Source of the DNA: Alphaproteobacteria bacterium
GTDB lineage: Bacteria > Pseudomonadota > Alphaproteobacteria > Caulobacterales > Parvularculaceae
Reading direction: 5' to 3'
DNA: 64,000 bases
NCBI GenBank assembly: GCA_016125425.1
Contig: WGLT01000003.1
Location: 124,001 to 188,000 of the forward strand
Below are positions 11,801-21,986 of the stretch, piece by piece. The notes below the pieces were generated by a model. It was not told the DNA's origin. It saw only the letters and a list, made by a program, of their open reading frames with translations, and made no database searches. The translations under genes and the position numbers were made by a program. Numbering within the stretch: position 1 is the stretch's first letter; each line of letters starts with the position of its first letter.

Positions 11801-12503
11801 CTTCTTTTGAGATGACTGAAATCGCGTTGGCGTAATCATCGAAATATTTTTGGGCGTCTTTTTCCGTATGCGCGGCTTCTCCGAGCATATCGAAAGAGAA
11901 AACGTATCCTTTCTCAGCGAATTGCCGCCCGCGTTTCAACGCCTGGAAGATGGTTTCGCCGAGAACGAAATGATCGCCCATAATCTTCATGGCCTGGCCG
12001 ACGGACGCGCGGATGACCGGCTCGCCGACGCGGTCAAGAAGGTCCTTCGTCGCCTTAAAAACCTTGCCCGTTGGATCTTTGGCTTCGACCTCGTCGAGCC
12101 AGGCCGCCGTCAACATGAGGGCCCGCGTGGAGAAATTCACAAGCGGGAAGGGACTCTTGCCTTTGTGGGCCGCCCAGTCGCCGGCCTCCACCTTATCGCG
12201 AATAAGGGCGTCGGCTGTGGCGGCGTCCGGCGTGCGTAAAAGCGCCTCTGCGAGCCGCATCAAGGTGACGCCCTCTGCGGTCGACAGACCATATTCCTGG
12301 AGGAATTTGTCGATGAGGCCTGACCGCGATGCGTTTTCCCGGGCCGTCTTCACGAAAGACGCCGCGGCCGCGCGGGCCTTCGCGCGCGCGCCTTCGCCGA
12401 GGTCGGCTTCGGCGATCAGGCGCTGTCCAAGTTCGGATTCGTCGGCCAGATAATGGCGCCGAATTGCCGCGCGCAGCGCGGCGAGCGTCGGTTGGGTCGT
12501 CAT
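8817..12503 (-). CDS. putA: Bifunctional proline dehydrogenase / L-glutamate gamma-semialdehyde dehydrogenase PutA
   Basis: 1228 aa; PRODH part (GISVKLSALHPRYE, RLVKGAYWDAEIKRAQ, YAPVGGHRELLPYLVRRLLENGANSSFVN) then ALDH part (SPWNFPLAIFLGQ, FTGSTEVAQ, AETGGINAMIVDSTAL, SAGQRCSACR); extra C-terminal ALDH-like region; no N-terminal RHH domain visible. Confidence 0.96.
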   Translation of the reverse strand: MTTQPTLAALRAAIRRHYLADESELGQRLIAEADLGEGARAKARAAAASFVKTARENASRSGLIDKFLQEYGLSTAEGVTLMRLAEALLRTPDAATADALIRDKVEAGDWAAHKGKSPFPLVNFSTRALMLTAAWLDEVEAKDPTGKVFKATKDLLDRVGEPVIRASVGQAMKIMGDHFVLGETIFQALKRGRQFAEKGYVFSFDMLGEAAHTEKDAQKYFDDYANAISVISKEAVHERSADNPGISVKLSALHPRYEYPKKERVLKELADRMRSLAYAARQANMGFNVDAEEADRLDLSLDLIENIMRDPAFDGWEGFGVVVQAYQRRAPFVIDWLAALARETNRRVMVRLVKGAYWDAEIKRAQVLGLDTYPVYTRKVLTDVSYAACARKLFANTDVFYPQFATHNALTAAMVREMAGDFCDYELQRLHGMGEALHDSLLKQGARSRIYAPVGGHRELLPYLVRRLLENGANSSFVNQLIDPELAIDDVVADPIAEARELNVLPNPAIPTPRDLFAGDRLAAKGWDITDPDTAARLCAAVAAQSEPRDIATPLLARPYDGGDPEPRFNPAQRREKIGLLVQASADLVERACAEALEAQPNWARTPAAQRRAVFARAADLLEERAETFMRLATREAGKTIPDAIAEIREATDFLRYYPNEATRLADAPLGVVACISPWNFPLAIFLGQTCGALAAGNAVIAKPAEQTPLIAIEAVKLLREAGVPEGVVSCLPGDGPMIGGALVRHPAVKGVVFTGSTEVAQSINRALIDSGKHDAALIAETGGINAMIVDSTALLEQAVTDCISSAFQSAGQRCSACRLVCVQDDVADRFCEMLAGAVDELAVGDPAILSTDVGPVIDEDARANIDEHIRQMEQSARLIARTPEIKGDVDGAFIRPVAFEINRIADLKREIFGPVLHVVRFRGENLDGVIDEINALGFGLTLGVHTRIDETMHRIASRARIGNIYINRNQIGAVVGVQPFGGEGLSGTGPKAGGPHYLRALTKRPAPAAAGSIALIERTLTPKEERTLAAAHAAFPEWSARAGRADILAGAANAARGDARIIFERAAEICRKEFEEAIMLPGPTGESNTLRMKGRGVILCLGGEEALARQIALALAAGNAVAAPADIAVAVESALESQAQRGLMAAIGGAPQETPVALVKDARIRAVAFDGDREAQIALAAALASRAGALTPLLTSNDAPWRYAVERTLTINTTAAGGDVRLLSLPE

Positions 12504-12694
12504 TTTCGTCCTTCTTCGGGGCGAGGGAATTTTGGCGACCGCATAGCGCGAAGCACGGTGCCTGTCATGACTGGCCCTGACTGCGCCGCAACATTGCGCC
12601 CCCCGTGAGCAAAGCCTAGTTATTTCGCCGGGTCCCGCCGCCGGGGCGGGCCCCGCCTTGCTTCGTTTGAGGACCAGCCGAAAGGACGCCCTTT

Positions 12695-13903
12695 ATGACC
12701 GACGCATATATTTTCGACGCCGTGCGCACCCCGCGCGGAAAAGGCAAATCGGACGGGTCGCTTCACGAAATTACGCCGATCCAACTCGCGACCCAGGTTC
12801 TTCAGGCTATCCGCGACCGCAACAATCTCGATACTTCCCAGGTCGACGACGTCGCTTTCGGGTGCGTGTCCCCGGTCGGCGAGCAGGGCGCGGTGATCAC
12901 GCGCACGGCGGTCCTCAATGCCGGCTTTGCGGAGACGACCGCGGGCATCCAGGTCAACCGTTTCTGCGCCTCGGGCCTTGAGGCGGTGAATATCGCCGCT
13001 GCCAAGATCAAGAGCGGCGAGGCGGATATGACGATTGGCGGCGGCGTCGAGCAAATGTCCCGCGTGCCGATGGGCTCGGACGGCGGCGCCTGGCCGGTAG
13101 ACCCTTCCGTCGCCTTCAAAACCTATTTTGTTCCCCAGGGCGTTTCGGCGGACCTTATCGCGACAAAATACGGATTTTCACGCGACGATGTGGACGCCTA
13201 TGCGGTCGAGAGCCAGAGACGCGCGGCTGCGGCGTGGAAGGAGGGCCGGTTTAAAAAGTCGATCGTGCCGGTGAAGGATGTGATCGGCGAACCTGTTCTC
13301 GATCATGACGAGACGATCCGGCCGGAAACGAACATGCAAACGCTCGCCGCGCTGTCTCCATCCTTTGCGATGCTGGGCGAGAATTTCGGTTTCGACGCTG
13401 TAGCCATCCAGAAATACGCCGACATAGAGAAAATCAATCATGTTCATCACGCCGGCAACTCGTCGGGCATCGTCGACGGCGCGGCGGCTGTGCTGATTGG
13501 CAGCGAAGAAGCCGGAAAGAAGGCGGGCCTGAAACCGCGCGCCCGCATTCGGGCGTTCGCGTCGATCGGCTCCGAGCCGACTATAATGCTGACAGGCCCC
13601 GAATTCGCCGCGCAGAAGGCGCTGAAGCGAGCCGGCATGACGAAGAAGGATATCGATATCTGGGAGCTGAACGAGGCTTTCGCTTCGGTCGTTCTCCGCT
13701 TCATGCAAGCGCTCGATATCGATCACAAGGATATCAATGTAAACGGCGGCGCGATCGCCATGGGCCACCCGCTCGGCGCGACGGGCGCAATCATTTTGGG
13801 CACCGTGCTGGACGAGCTTGAGCGTTCCGGAAAATCGACGGCGCTCGTGACGCTGTGCATCGGCGCGGGCATGGGCACAGCAACGATCATCGAACGCGTT
13901 TAG
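12695..13903 (+). CDS. Acetyl-CoA C-acyltransferase (thiolase), FadA-type
   Basis: [49 protein letters not shown]. Confidence 0.95.
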   Translation: MTDAYIFDAVRTPRGKGKSDGSLHEITPIQLATQVLQAIRDRNNLDTSQVDDVAFGCVSPVGEQGAVITRTAVLNAGFAETTAGIQVNRFCASGLEAVNIAAAKIKSGEADMTIGGGVEQMSRVPMGSDGGAWPVDPSVAFKTYFVPQGVSADLIATKYGFSRDDVDAYAVESQRRAAAAWKEGRFKKSIVPVKDVIGEPVLDHDETIRPETNMQTLAALSPSFAMLGENFGFDAVAIQKYADIEKINHVHHAGNSSGIVDGAAAVLIGSEEAGKKAGLKPRARIRAFASIGSEPTIMLTGPEFAAQKALKRAGMTKKDIDIWELNEAFASVVLRFMQALDIDHKDINVNGGAIAMGHPLGATGAIILGTVLDELERSGKSTALVTLCIGAGMGTATIIERV

Positions 13904-13915
13904 GAGAAGAGAGCG

Positions 13916-16117
13916 ATGACCTACAAAGCCATGAATGTCGACATCGACGCTGATGGGATCGCGCTTGTTTCCATAGATGTTCCCGGAAAGTCGATGAATG
14001 TCTGGGACGAAACGCTGATCGACGATTTCTCGCGATTTGTCGACGACTTCTGCGCGAATGAGAAGATCAAGGGAGCCGTGATCACATCCGGCAAGCCGTC
14101 AGGTTTTCTCGCCGGCGCCGACCTCAACATGCTAGGCGGAAGAAGGCAGCCAGAAAGAGCCTCGAAAAAGGAACTATTCGAGGCGACGTTCAATCTGAAT
14201 CGCATGCTGAGGAAATTGGAGACGGGCGGCCATCCGGCCAAAGCGCTGCTCAAAGGGGAGGCTTCGGCGAAACCCGTGGCCGCGGCGGTTAACGGTCTTG
14301 CGCTGGGCGGCGGCTTGGAACTGGTGCTCGCCTGCCATTACCGGGTGGCCGCCGATGATCCGAAGCTTCAACTCGGCGTGCCGGAAGTTCAGGTTGGGCT
14401 GCTTCCGGGCGGAGGCGGCACGCAGCGTCTGCCGCGCCTGGCCGGCCTCCAAAACGCCGCCGTAATGGCGACTCAAGGAAAGCCGGTCGATCCCAAGACG
14501 GCCCTCGGCTACGGGATTATCCAGGAGGTTGCGCCGCGCGACGAACTCGTCGCGAAAGCAAAGGCCTGGGTGAAAGCCAATCCTAAAGTCACGCAGCCAT
14601 GGGACAAGAAAGGCTTTAAATTCCCCGGCGGCGGCGGCGCGATGGATCCGCGCTCGGTGCAGTTCTTCATGGCCGCAAATGCGATGGGGCAAAGGGAGAC
14701 GCAGCACAACTATCCGGCGGTGCAATATATCCTGTCATGCCTTTATGAGGGCTCGATCGTGCCATTCGACACGGCGATCCGTATCGAGTCCAAATACTTT
14801 CTCAAACTGCTCACAAGCGCCCAGACGCGTAATATGATCCGTACGCTGTTCATTAACAAGCAAGCGGCGGAGAAGGGCGAGCAACGTCCGAAAGGCGTCG
14901 AAAAACAGAAGATCGAGAAAGTTGGCGTTCTCGGCGCCGGCATGATGGGCGCCGGGATCGCCTATGTGACGGCGAAAGCAGGCGCCAAGGTCGTCTTGCT
15001 CGACCGCGAGATGAGCTTCGCCGAGAAAGGCAAGGCTTACTCTCAAGGCCTTGTTGAAAAAGGCGTTTCTCGCGGCAAGGTGACGAAAGAAAAAGGCGAG
15101 GAGCTTCTCGCGCGCATTACGCCGACGACTGACTTCAATGATCTGAAGGATGTCGACCTGATCATCGAGGCTGTGTTCGAGGATCCGGATGTCAAGGCCG
15201 ACGTCATCAGGAAGACCGAGGCCGTCATCGGCAAGGATGTAATCTTCGCGTCGAACACATCGACGCTCCCGATAACGGGGCTTGCGAAGCATTCAGAGCG
15301 CCCGGAGCAGTTCATCGGCATTCACTTCTTCTCGCCGGTTGACAAAATGCCGCTTGTCGAAATCATCCCCGGCGCGCGCACGGGCGACAGAGCGCTCGCT
15401 ATGGCTCTCGATTATGTCGGCAAGATCAAGAAAACGCCGATTGTCGTCAAAGACACGCGCGGGTTCTATACGAACCGCGTCGTGCCGCCTTATCTCAACG
15501 AGGCGATGTTGATGGTCGCTGAAGGCGTCAAGCCGGCGCTCATTGAAAATTCAGCGAAATCGCTCGGCATGCCGGTTGGCCCCCTGGCGCTCGTCGACGA
15601 AACTTCGCTCGAACTCGGCCTTCGAATCATGAATGCGACAAAGAAAGAGCTGGGTAAGGACTACAAGCCATCGGGCGTGGAAGACTTGCTCGAAACCATG
15701 GTGACAAAGCTCGGGCGCAAAGGACGCAAATCCGGCGGCGGGTTCTACGAATATCCGAAAGACGGCAAAAAATATCTCTGGCAGGGAATCACAGAGTATT
15801 TTCCGACGGCGAAGGACCAACCGACGCAGGACGATGTTAAAGAACGGCTTCTTTACGCGCAGCTTATTCCGGCGGCGCAGTGCTATGCGGAAGGCATTGT
15901 GCCCGATCCCCAGTCGGCCGATCTCGGCGCGATCTTCGGATGGGGCTTTGCGCCTTGGACCGGCGGGCCGATGAGTCATATCGACACGATCGGACTCGAC
16001 GTTTTTGTCAGAACGGCTGAAAGCCTCGCACAGAAATATGGAGCCCGCTTCAACCCGCCGCAAATGTTCCGCGATATGGCTGCGAAGAAAGAGACGCTGT
16101 ACAAAAAGGCGGCTTAA
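13916..16117 (+). CDS. Enoyl-CoA hydratase / 3-hydroxyacyl-CoA dehydrogenase, FadB/FadJ type
   Basis: Crotonase part NGLALGGGLELVLACHYRVA and HCDH part VGVLGAGMMGAGIAYVTAKAG, HFFSPVDKMPLVEII; directly downstream of the thiolase. Confidence 0.95.
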   Translation: MTYKAMNVDIDADGIALVSIDVPGKSMNVWDETLIDDFSRFVDDFCANEKIKGAVITSGKPSGFLAGADLNMLGGRRQPERASKKELFEATFNLNRMLRKLETGGHPAKALLKGEASAKPVAAAVNGLALGGGLELVLACHYRVAADDPKLQLGVPEVQVGLLPGGGGTQRLPRLAGLQNAAVMATQGKPVDPKTALGYGIIQEVAPRDELVAKAKAWVKANPKVTQPWDKKGFKFPGGGGAMDPRSVQFFMAANAMGQRETQHNYPAVQYILSCLYEGSIVPFDTAIRIESKYFLKLLTSAQTRNMIRTLFINKQAAEKGEQRPKGVEKQKIEKVGVLGAGMMGAGIAYVTAKAGAKVVLLDREMSFAEKGKAYSQGLVEKGVSRGKVTKEKGEELLARITPTTDFNDLKDVDLIIEAVFEDPDVKADVIRKTEAVIGKDVIFASNTSTLPITGLAKHSERPEQFIGIHFFSPVDKMPLVEIIPGARTGDRALAMALDYVGKIKKTPIVVKDTRGFYTNRVVPPYLNEAMLMVAEGVKPALIENSAKSLGMPVGPLALVDETSLELGLRIMNATKKELGKDYKPSGVEDLLETMVTKLGRKGRKSGGGFYEYPKDGKKYLWQGITEYFPTAKDQPTQDDVKERLLYAQLIPAAQCYAEGIVPDPQSADLGAIFGWGFAPWTGGPMSHIDTIGLDVFVRTAESLAQKYGARFNPPQMFRDMAAKKETLYKKAA

Positions 16118-16177
16118 CGGATTCAGAACGGGCTATCGCTACTTCGTCGGCAGCGATGGCGACTTACGGGAGCGCCC

Positions 16178-17050
16178 ATGATTGTTCACATCATTCAGGG
16201 CCTCCTCGTATTAGCCGCGCTGGTCCTGATCGTCGCTGGCTTGCGCAAATTCGCGCGCGCCGGTGTCGGTTTTCCGGGGCCCGTCGCGCTTTTTATCGGC
16301 GCGGCGGCCAACTTCTTCGATACGCTGGGCATCGGTTCTTTTGCGCCGACGACGGCGGCGATCAAATTCCTCAGACTGACGGACGATGAAAATATTCCGG
16401 GCACGCTGAATGTCGGCCATGCGCTGCCGACTCTGACAGAAGCGTTGATTTTCATCGCGATTATCAAGGTTGATGTGAGTTTGCTGCTCGCCTGCATCGT
16501 TGCGGCGGTCGCGGGGGCCTTGATCGGCGCGGGGATCGTCACGCGCCTGCCGGCGCGTGCGATTCGCGCTTCAATGGGCGTCGCGCTGCTCGTTGCGGCG
16601 GGGCTCTATGCCGCGCAGAATATCGGCGCGATGCCTGGCGGAGGCTCGGCGCTCGCGCTCTCTGGCGCGGCCTTTGTCGCCGCCATCGCGTTGCATTTCC
16701 TTTTCGGCGCTCTGATGAGCTTCGGGATCGGACTTTATGCGCCGGCGCTGATTTCCTTGAGCCTTCTCGGCATGGATCCCCGCGCGGCCTTTCCCATCAT
16801 GATGGGCGCCTGCGCGTTTTTGATGCCGGCTTCGAGCCTTCGATTTCTTGAGTCGGGCCGGCTGTCGCCAAGGCTTGCGCTGGGATTTGCGCTTGGCGGA
16901 ATACCGGCCGTGCTCTTCGCCGCGTTCATCATCAAGGAGATGCCGCTCGATGCGTTGCGCTGGCTAGTGACGGGGGTCGTTCTGCTCGCGGCGGCGATGC
17001 TGCTCGCCGAGGCGGCGCAACCGAACGCGACCAAATCACGCGCCTATTGA
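16178..17050 (+). CDS. TauE/SafE-like (TSUP) sulfite exporter family membrane protein
   Basis: Polytopic membrane protein with repeated halves: GAAANFFDTLGIGSFAPTTAAIKFLRL, NVGHALPTLTEALIFI. Confidence 0.8.
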   Translation: MIVHIIQGLLVLAALVLIVAGLRKFARAGVGFPGPVALFIGAAANFFDTLGIGSFAPTTAAIKFLRLTDDENIPGTLNVGHALPTLTEALIFIAIIKVDVSLLLACIVAAVAGALIGAGIVTRLPARAIRASMGVALLVAAGLYAAQNIGAMPGGGSALALSGAAFVAAIALHFLFGALMSFGIGLYAPALISLSLLGMDPRAAFPIMMGACAFLMPASSLRFLESGRLSPRLALGFALGGIPAVLFAAFIIKEMPLDALRWLVTGVVLLAAAMLLAEAAQPNATKSRAY

Positions 17051-17097
17051 TCCACGGCGGGCGATAAGGTGTTCTCCGCGCGCATCGCTTTTCGGAA

Positions 17098-17502
17098 ATG
17101 CCTCCAATGGTTCGCTCGATCTTCGCCATTATTATTGCTGTCGTGGCCGGCGTGTTCGCGGCGCGCTTCGTCGAGATTGTCGGCGGCGCCGTATTCTCTT
17201 CGGGCGCGGCGAATGGCGCCATAACCGGCGGACACCAGGCGTTGCTTGTCGCAGGCTGGGCGTTCGGCGGCTTTCTGGCTGCGGCGCTCGCGCTCCTTGT
17301 CGGGAGGCGCTGGGCGCCTTTGGGATGGCTGGGCGCCGCAACCATTTTGTTGCTCGCGGTCATATCAATTGCGGGTCAGGCGGTCGCGTGGCCGGTTTGG
17401 ATCGGCGCGTTCATAGCGCCGGGCCTGGGGGGCTGGGGCGCCGTCAGAATTTTACGCGCCGACTACGCTCATCCAGCAAGGCGCGGCGATTCAGCTGGTT
17501 GA
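17098..17502 (+). CDS. Hypothetical small membrane protein
   Basis: 134 aa with about four hydrophobic segments; 3' end overlaps the convergent CPBP gene by 12 bp. Confidence 0.65.
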   Translation: MPPMVRSIFAIIIAVVAGVFAARFVEIVGGAVFSSGAANGAITGGHQALLVAGWAFGGFLAAALALLVGRRWAPLGWLGAATILLLAVISIAGQAVAWPVWIGAFIAPGLGGWGAVRILRADYAHPARRGDSAG

Positions 17503-18111
17503 ACGCCGCGCGGCGATCGCTCGCCGCGCATAGTCGAATGCGATCGCATCGTAGAGCGCATGCGCGACGATCGGCGTAAGGAGATTGCCCGTCGCCGCAA
17601 ACAGAAGTCCCATATATACGCCGATAATCCCGGCGATCGCGGCGTAGAGCAGGCTGCGCATATGCAGCAGGGCGAAAACGATATTTGGCAATATGAGCGC
17701 CGCTGCAAATGGAAGATATCTGTCTGTCCAGGTTTGAAACACGCCTCGGAAAAGCATTTCCTCACTGAGACCGGCGCCGAACGACATCACGGCGATTCGT
17801 AAAGGCGTGAATTTGAATCCTATGCCGGCGAAAAATTCAATCTGCGAATCACGAAAGCGCGCGATCGGCGGCCAGGAGGCCTTTGAAAACCACAAAAGCA
17901 AAAGCGCCATAGGCGTCGCCGCGAGCCCCCCATAAGCGACATCGCGTAGATTCCACATCACGTCTTTCAAGGGCGGCGTCTTCAACAGAAGACCGAAGCC
18001 AAAAGCGATCGCGACCATGATCGCAATGCCGACCACGGTCATAAAAAAAGCGCGCGGATCGTCTTGCCTGGCTGTCTCCTCCGCTTCGGCCAGCGCTTCG
18101 TCGTCGGACAT
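17491..18111 (-). CDS. CPBP-family intramembrane metalloprotease (CAAX-protease like)
   Basis: GLSEEMLFRGVFQ, FALLHM, IVAHALYDAIA in a multi-TM protein. Confidence 0.88.
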   Translation of the reverse strand: MSDDEALAEAEETARQDDPRAFFMTVVGIAIMVAIAFGFGLLLKTPPLKDVMWNLRDVAYGGLAATPMALLLLWFSKASWPPIARFRDSQIEFFAGIGFKFTPLRIAVMSFGAGLSEEMLFRGVFQTWTDRYLPFAAALILPNIVFALLHMRSLLYAAIAGIIGVYMGLLFAATGNLLTPIVAHALYDAIAFDYARRAIAARRSTS

Positions 18112-19592
18112 CAGCGTCGCAGGCTCCCCAAAATTCCGCGCATCAGCTCACGCGCAAATCCGCTCGACAAAGTGCGCACAGCTGATTTCAGCGCCGCCTC
18201 GCCGACGCTCTGGCGATTGGATCGGCGGGCTCGTCTTCGTTGCTTCGGCGCGCGAGAGGATCGTTCGTCCGGTTCTTCGCGTTCAGCGCGCTTTTCGGCC
18301 TGCCGGGCACGCCTTTCGGCGCGGTCAGCGAGTTCCTCATATGCGGACTCGCGATCCACGGGCGTTGCATATTTGGATGTCATCGCAGAACCGCTCATTG
18401 TCTGCGCGCGCTCCTCGCGCGTGATCACTCCAAGTCTGGAGGCGGGCGGACGGATCAGAGTACGTTCCGCAACGGAGGGCGCGCCGCGCTCCTGGATGGT
18501 CGATACGAGCGCCTCGCCAATGCCGAGTTCGGTGATGACATCCTGCGTCTTGAAAGCGGGGTTGGGCCGGAACGTCTCGGCCGCCGCCTTGATCACTTTC
18601 TGCTCGCGCGGCGTAAAGGCGCGAAGCGCGTGTTGGAATCGGTTGCCGAGTTGGCTCGAAACGCTATCGGGCACGTCGAGAGGATTCTGGGTGGCGAAAA
18701 AGACCCCGACGCCCTTGGAGCGGATGAGGCGAACAACCTGCTCGATACGTTCAAGAAGCGCCTTTGGGGCGTCATCGAACAACAAATGCGCCTCATCAAA
18801 GAAGAAGACCAATTTCGGTTTTTCCGGATCGCCGATTTCGGGAAGCTCTTCGAAGAGTTCGGAGAGGAGCCAGAGCAAGAAAGTCGAATACAATTTCGGC
18901 GTCTGCATTAATTTGTCCGCTGCAAGAATATTGATAACTCCGCGGCCAGTTGCGTCCGTTCGCATGAAATCGTTGAGATCGAGGGCGGGTTCGCCGAAAA
19001 AATGCTCAGCGCCTTGTTCTTCGAGCGCGAGGATTCGCCTCTGAATTGCGCCGATCGAAGATTTTCTTACAAGGCCGTATCGCTCGGACAGCTCGTCGAC
19101 CTGCCCGACTGCGTAAGATAGCATTGCGCGTAAATCTTTGAGATCCAGCAGGATCAGTCCTTCATCGTCCGCATAACGAAAGATGAGAGACAACACCTCT
19201 TCTTGCGTGTCATTCAGCTCCAGAAGACGAGCGAGAAGGAGGGGGCCCATTTCGGATACGGTTGCGCGGACAGGACTTCCTTCTTCGCCGCGCAAATCCC
19301 AAAAACTGACGGGAAACCCTTCCTGCTCATAGGGAGAAAGGCCAATTTTATCCGCGCGCTTGGTCAGGAAGTCTTTCGGAACGCCAGGGCGCGACAGACC
19401 CGCGAGATCGCCTTTGACGTCCGCAAGAAAGACGGGCACGCCCGCCCTGGAAAAGCCTTCAGCGAGAATCTGCAAGGTGACGGTCTTTCCCGTCCCGGTT
19501 GCGCCGGCGATCAAGCCATGACGATTGGCGAAGCGGAGTTCGAGGCGCTGAGGCGCGTCGGACTTGCCGATAAAGATTGACTGTCCGTCCAT
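18111..19592 (-). CDS. HerA-like helicase/ATPase (DUF853 type)
   Basis: Walker [28 protein letters not shown], Walker [29 protein letters not shown]; start chosen at ATG 19592 with upstream AAGGA. Confidence 0.9.
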   Translation of the reverse strand: MDGQSIFIGKSDAPQRLELRFANRHGLIAGATGTGKTVTLQILAEGFSRAGVPVFLADVKGDLAGLSRPGVPKDFLTKRADKIGLSPYEQEGFPVSFWDLRGEEGSPVRATVSEMGPLLLARLLELNDTQEEVLSLIFRYADDEGLILLDLKDLRAMLSYAVGQVDELSERYGLVRKSSIGAIQRRILALEEQGAEHFFGEPALDLNDFMRTDATGRGVINILAADKLMQTPKLYSTFLLWLLSELFEELPEIGDPEKPKLVFFFDEAHLLFDDAPKALLERIEQVVRLIRSKGVGVFFATQNPLDVPDSVSSQLGNRFQHALRAFTPREQKVIKAAAETFRPNPAFKTQDVITELGIGEALVSTIQERGAPSVAERTLIRPPASRLGVITREERAQTMSGSAMTSKYATPVDRESAYEELADRAERRARQAEKRAEREEPDERSSRAPKQRRRARRSNRQSVGEAALKSAVRTLSSGFARELMRGILGSLRR

Positions 19593-19823
19593 TTCCATCC
19601 TTCTGTCGCCTCTGATCCGCAAACTGCGCCGAGGAACCTGCACTTCGCCCGACCGCATCACGTGCGGCGCGACTTCGCCCATAGAGAGCAAAAATCAATC
19701 AATACCGCGTTTACCAATTCCTTGAAACTCGGTATTCATTAGACGGAAACGTCAAAGTGGGAGCCGCGTGCGCAGTCGCGTGAAAACAAAGAGCAAGCGA
19801 GCTTCTCCAGATTTCGAGAGAGG

Positions 19824-20210
19824 ATGGGGCGAATGTTGAGGATCCTTCTGATTATTGCTGTCGCTGTGGCGGTTGTCATCGGCGTCATGCAGCTCACCAA
19901 ACAGCGCAATGCAACGAATGAGACGGCGCCGGCGACGACCGAGTCCACTGATACGTCCGGAGCGACGGATACAGGCGCAACAGATAAGGGCGAGGCAACG
20001 GACGAGATGAGCGGCTCGTCGGGCGATGAGACGGGCGAGTCGATGGATTCGACCGGCGCGTCGGATACGATGGAAGCGCCTGCCGACGAATCCGGGGGTC
20101 AGATGTCGGATCAGCCGGCGGAATCGGATCAGCCGGCCGACACGGACGAACAGCCTTCGGACGCCGATCAGCCGGCGGATTCTTCGGACGAGCCGAATCC
20201 GAACCGCTAA
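19824..20210 (+). CDS. Hypothetical membrane-anchored, acidic low-complexity protein
   Basis: One N-terminal TM (ILLIIAVAVAVVIGVMQL) followed by a D/S/T/E/Q/P-rich tail; intrinsic terminator downstream. Confidence 0.75.
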   Translation: MGRMLRILLIIAVAVAVVIGVMQLTKQRNATNETAPATTESTDTSGATDTGATDKGEATDEMSGSSGDETGESMDSTGASDTMEAPADESGGQMSDQPAESDQPADTDEQPSDADQPADSSDEPNPNR

Positions 20211-20249
20211 TCGGAATGTGTTTCTTCCGCTATGTCGGCGGAACTGGAT

Positions 20250-20284
20250 GCGCCGCCCGCAAAACGGGCGGCGCTCTTCGTTTG
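20250..20284 (+). terminator. Intrinsic terminator after the acidic protein gene
   Basis: GCGCCGCCCG-CAAAA-CGGGCGGCGC (10-bp perfect stem) followed by TCTTCGTTT. Confidence 0.75.
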
Positions 20285-20298
20285 AATGGCACTGTTAA

Positions 20299-21846
20299 TC
20301 AGCTGATCGTCGCCACTTCGTAAAGGTAATCGACATACCCCATTGTCGCGTCAATCAGCCCGGCGACTTTTGGATTGGTTGAGTCGATAACGTAATATTC
20401 GTCGGGCGCGTGCGCGCCGCTTCCGTGTCCAAGGCCGAACTGACCGGCCGGCAAACTCAGAGGGGCGCTCGTAAAAACGCAACCGGGCCAAGAGCCAGGG
20501 CTGCGCGGGAACAAAGTATTCACGACACCTGCGCGATCGTACACCGCCTGCTGCGCGCGGATCACTCGGGAATTCTCCGGGGTGCTCGTCGGGTCATATC
20601 CGCCTGACATTATCGCCTCGATGTCGCCGAATCCCTTCTTTTTCAGATGGGCTTTAAGTTTTGAAAGAGCTTCTTCGGCTGTCATATTGGGAACCAGGCG
20701 AAAATCGAGTTTCGCTTCAGCGCGCGCCGGCAGAATCGTCTTGCCGCCAGGCCCCGTATAGCCGGAGACGAGCCCCTCGATATTCACGGTCGGTTGAGAG
20801 ACAAGGCGCTCGAGCGATGTCTCCCAAGGCTCGTCATTGATCCAGTGTTTGACGCCGAAAGCGGCTTTTGCTTCGGCCTCGCTGGTCGGCGCCGCCGTTT
20901 GCGCTATCAGCTCCTTTTCGCGCGCAGTGAGAGGGCGCACATTCTCGAACCAGCCTTCGATCGCAGGCGTATTCCCGTCCGGGGAAACCAAAGTTTGCAG
21001 AGCTTCGACTAGGCGCCACGCCGGACTGTCGACATGCGCTTTCTGGCTTGAGTGAATATCGTGCGTCGGTCCGCGTCCCCATCGCTCTCCGCTTGAAATG
21101 AGCTGAACCTCGATAATGCCTTTGGCGCCTAGATTGATCTGTACGCTGCCGTTCGGATTCTGCCACCCTGCCGGAATGATAATGCCGAGACATTTCTTGA
21201 GCGCGGGCAGGACGTGCGGATGCTGCACGATTTGCCTGAAATGCGGGGAGCCGATTTCTTCTTCCCCCTCGCAGACGAGCGCGAGATTGACAGGAGGCTT
21301 TTTGCCGGCGGCGCGAATGGCGTGAAGAGCCGCGAGAAAAGTCGCCTCCGGGCCTTTCTGGTTGACCGCGCCTCGTCCGACAATGACCTTGCCGAATCCC
21401 GGTTTGTCGACGAGCCTGCCTTCCAGGGGCGGCGATGACCATTCTGACGGATCGTACTGTTTTACGTCATACATGAAGTAGACGCCCATCCAGCGCGGCG
21501 CGCCGACATCGAGCGTCGCAAACACTCCAGGCGCTCCGTCCGTTGGAATCCTTTCCACGTGCTGGAAGCCGGCTTCCTTCGCGAGCCCCATCATGTAGTT
21601 GCAGCCCAGTTCAATGTCGCGATTCTCCGCGGCGATTGTGGGGCGCGCGATCCAGTCTTGGATTCGCTTGATCGACGCCTCCTTTCCGGCTTGGGCTGCG
21701 CTTCGAATGGCTTCGTAATCGCCCGATTGGGCGAAGGCTGCGCCGGGCCGGAAGATAAGGACGCTCGCGGCCGCGCCTTGGAGCAACAGCCTCCGGTCGA
21801 GTTGCGGTTCGTGAAGGCGAGCGTGCAGGCGTGAATTCTGGGTCAT
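20299..21846 (-). CDS. M20-family metallopeptidase with Tat-like signal
   Basis: DRRLLLQGAAASVLIF signal; YFMYDVKQYDPSEW, GRGAVNQKGPEATFLAAL, CEGEEEIGSPHF; start ATG 21846 preceded by GGAGGGG. Confidence 0.88.
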   Translation of the reverse strand: MTQNSRLHARLHEPQLDRRLLLQGAAASVLIFRPGAAFAQSGDYEAIRSAAQAGKEASIKRIQDWIARPTIAAENRDIELGCNYMMGLAKEAGFQHVERIPTDGAPGVFATLDVGAPRWMGVYFMYDVKQYDPSEWSSPPLEGRLVDKPGFGKVIVGRGAVNQKGPEATFLAALHAIRAAGKKPPVNLALVCEGEEEIGSPHFRQIVQHPHVLPALKKCLGIIIPAGWQNPNGSVQINLGAKGIIEVQLISSGERWGRGPTHDIHSSQKAHVDSPAWRLVEALQTLVSPDGNTPAIEGWFENVRPLTAREKELIAQTAAPTSEAEAKAAFGVKHWINDEPWETSLERLVSQPTVNIEGLVSGYTGPGGKTILPARAEAKLDFRLVPNMTAEEALSKLKAHLKKKGFGDIEAIMSGGYDPTSTPENSRVIRAQQAVYDRAGVVNTLFPRSPGSWPGCVFTSAPLSLPAGQFGLGHGSGAHAPDEYYVIDSTNPKVAGLIDATMGYVDYLYEVATIS

Positions 21847-21986
21847 TGGCCCCTCCAATAACGTTCCGGGCGAGGCTACACGGACTTCCGGCGGCGTCCA
21901 GACCGCGGGGCATCGTCGTTTCGTCGCCGCGCGGATGGGGATATTCGGCGCGGGCCTCCAGGACGAATCAGAGGCATGCTTGGGGC

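Noticed and set aside
12681-12694. AAAGG-ACGC-CCTTT stem covering the thiolase SD
   Set aside because: Only 5 bp with three A-U pairs; likely too weak to regulate and easily expected by chance.
18064-19044. 326-aa + strand ORF
   Set aside because: Antisense to the HerA-like ATPase gene, which has clear Walker motifs.
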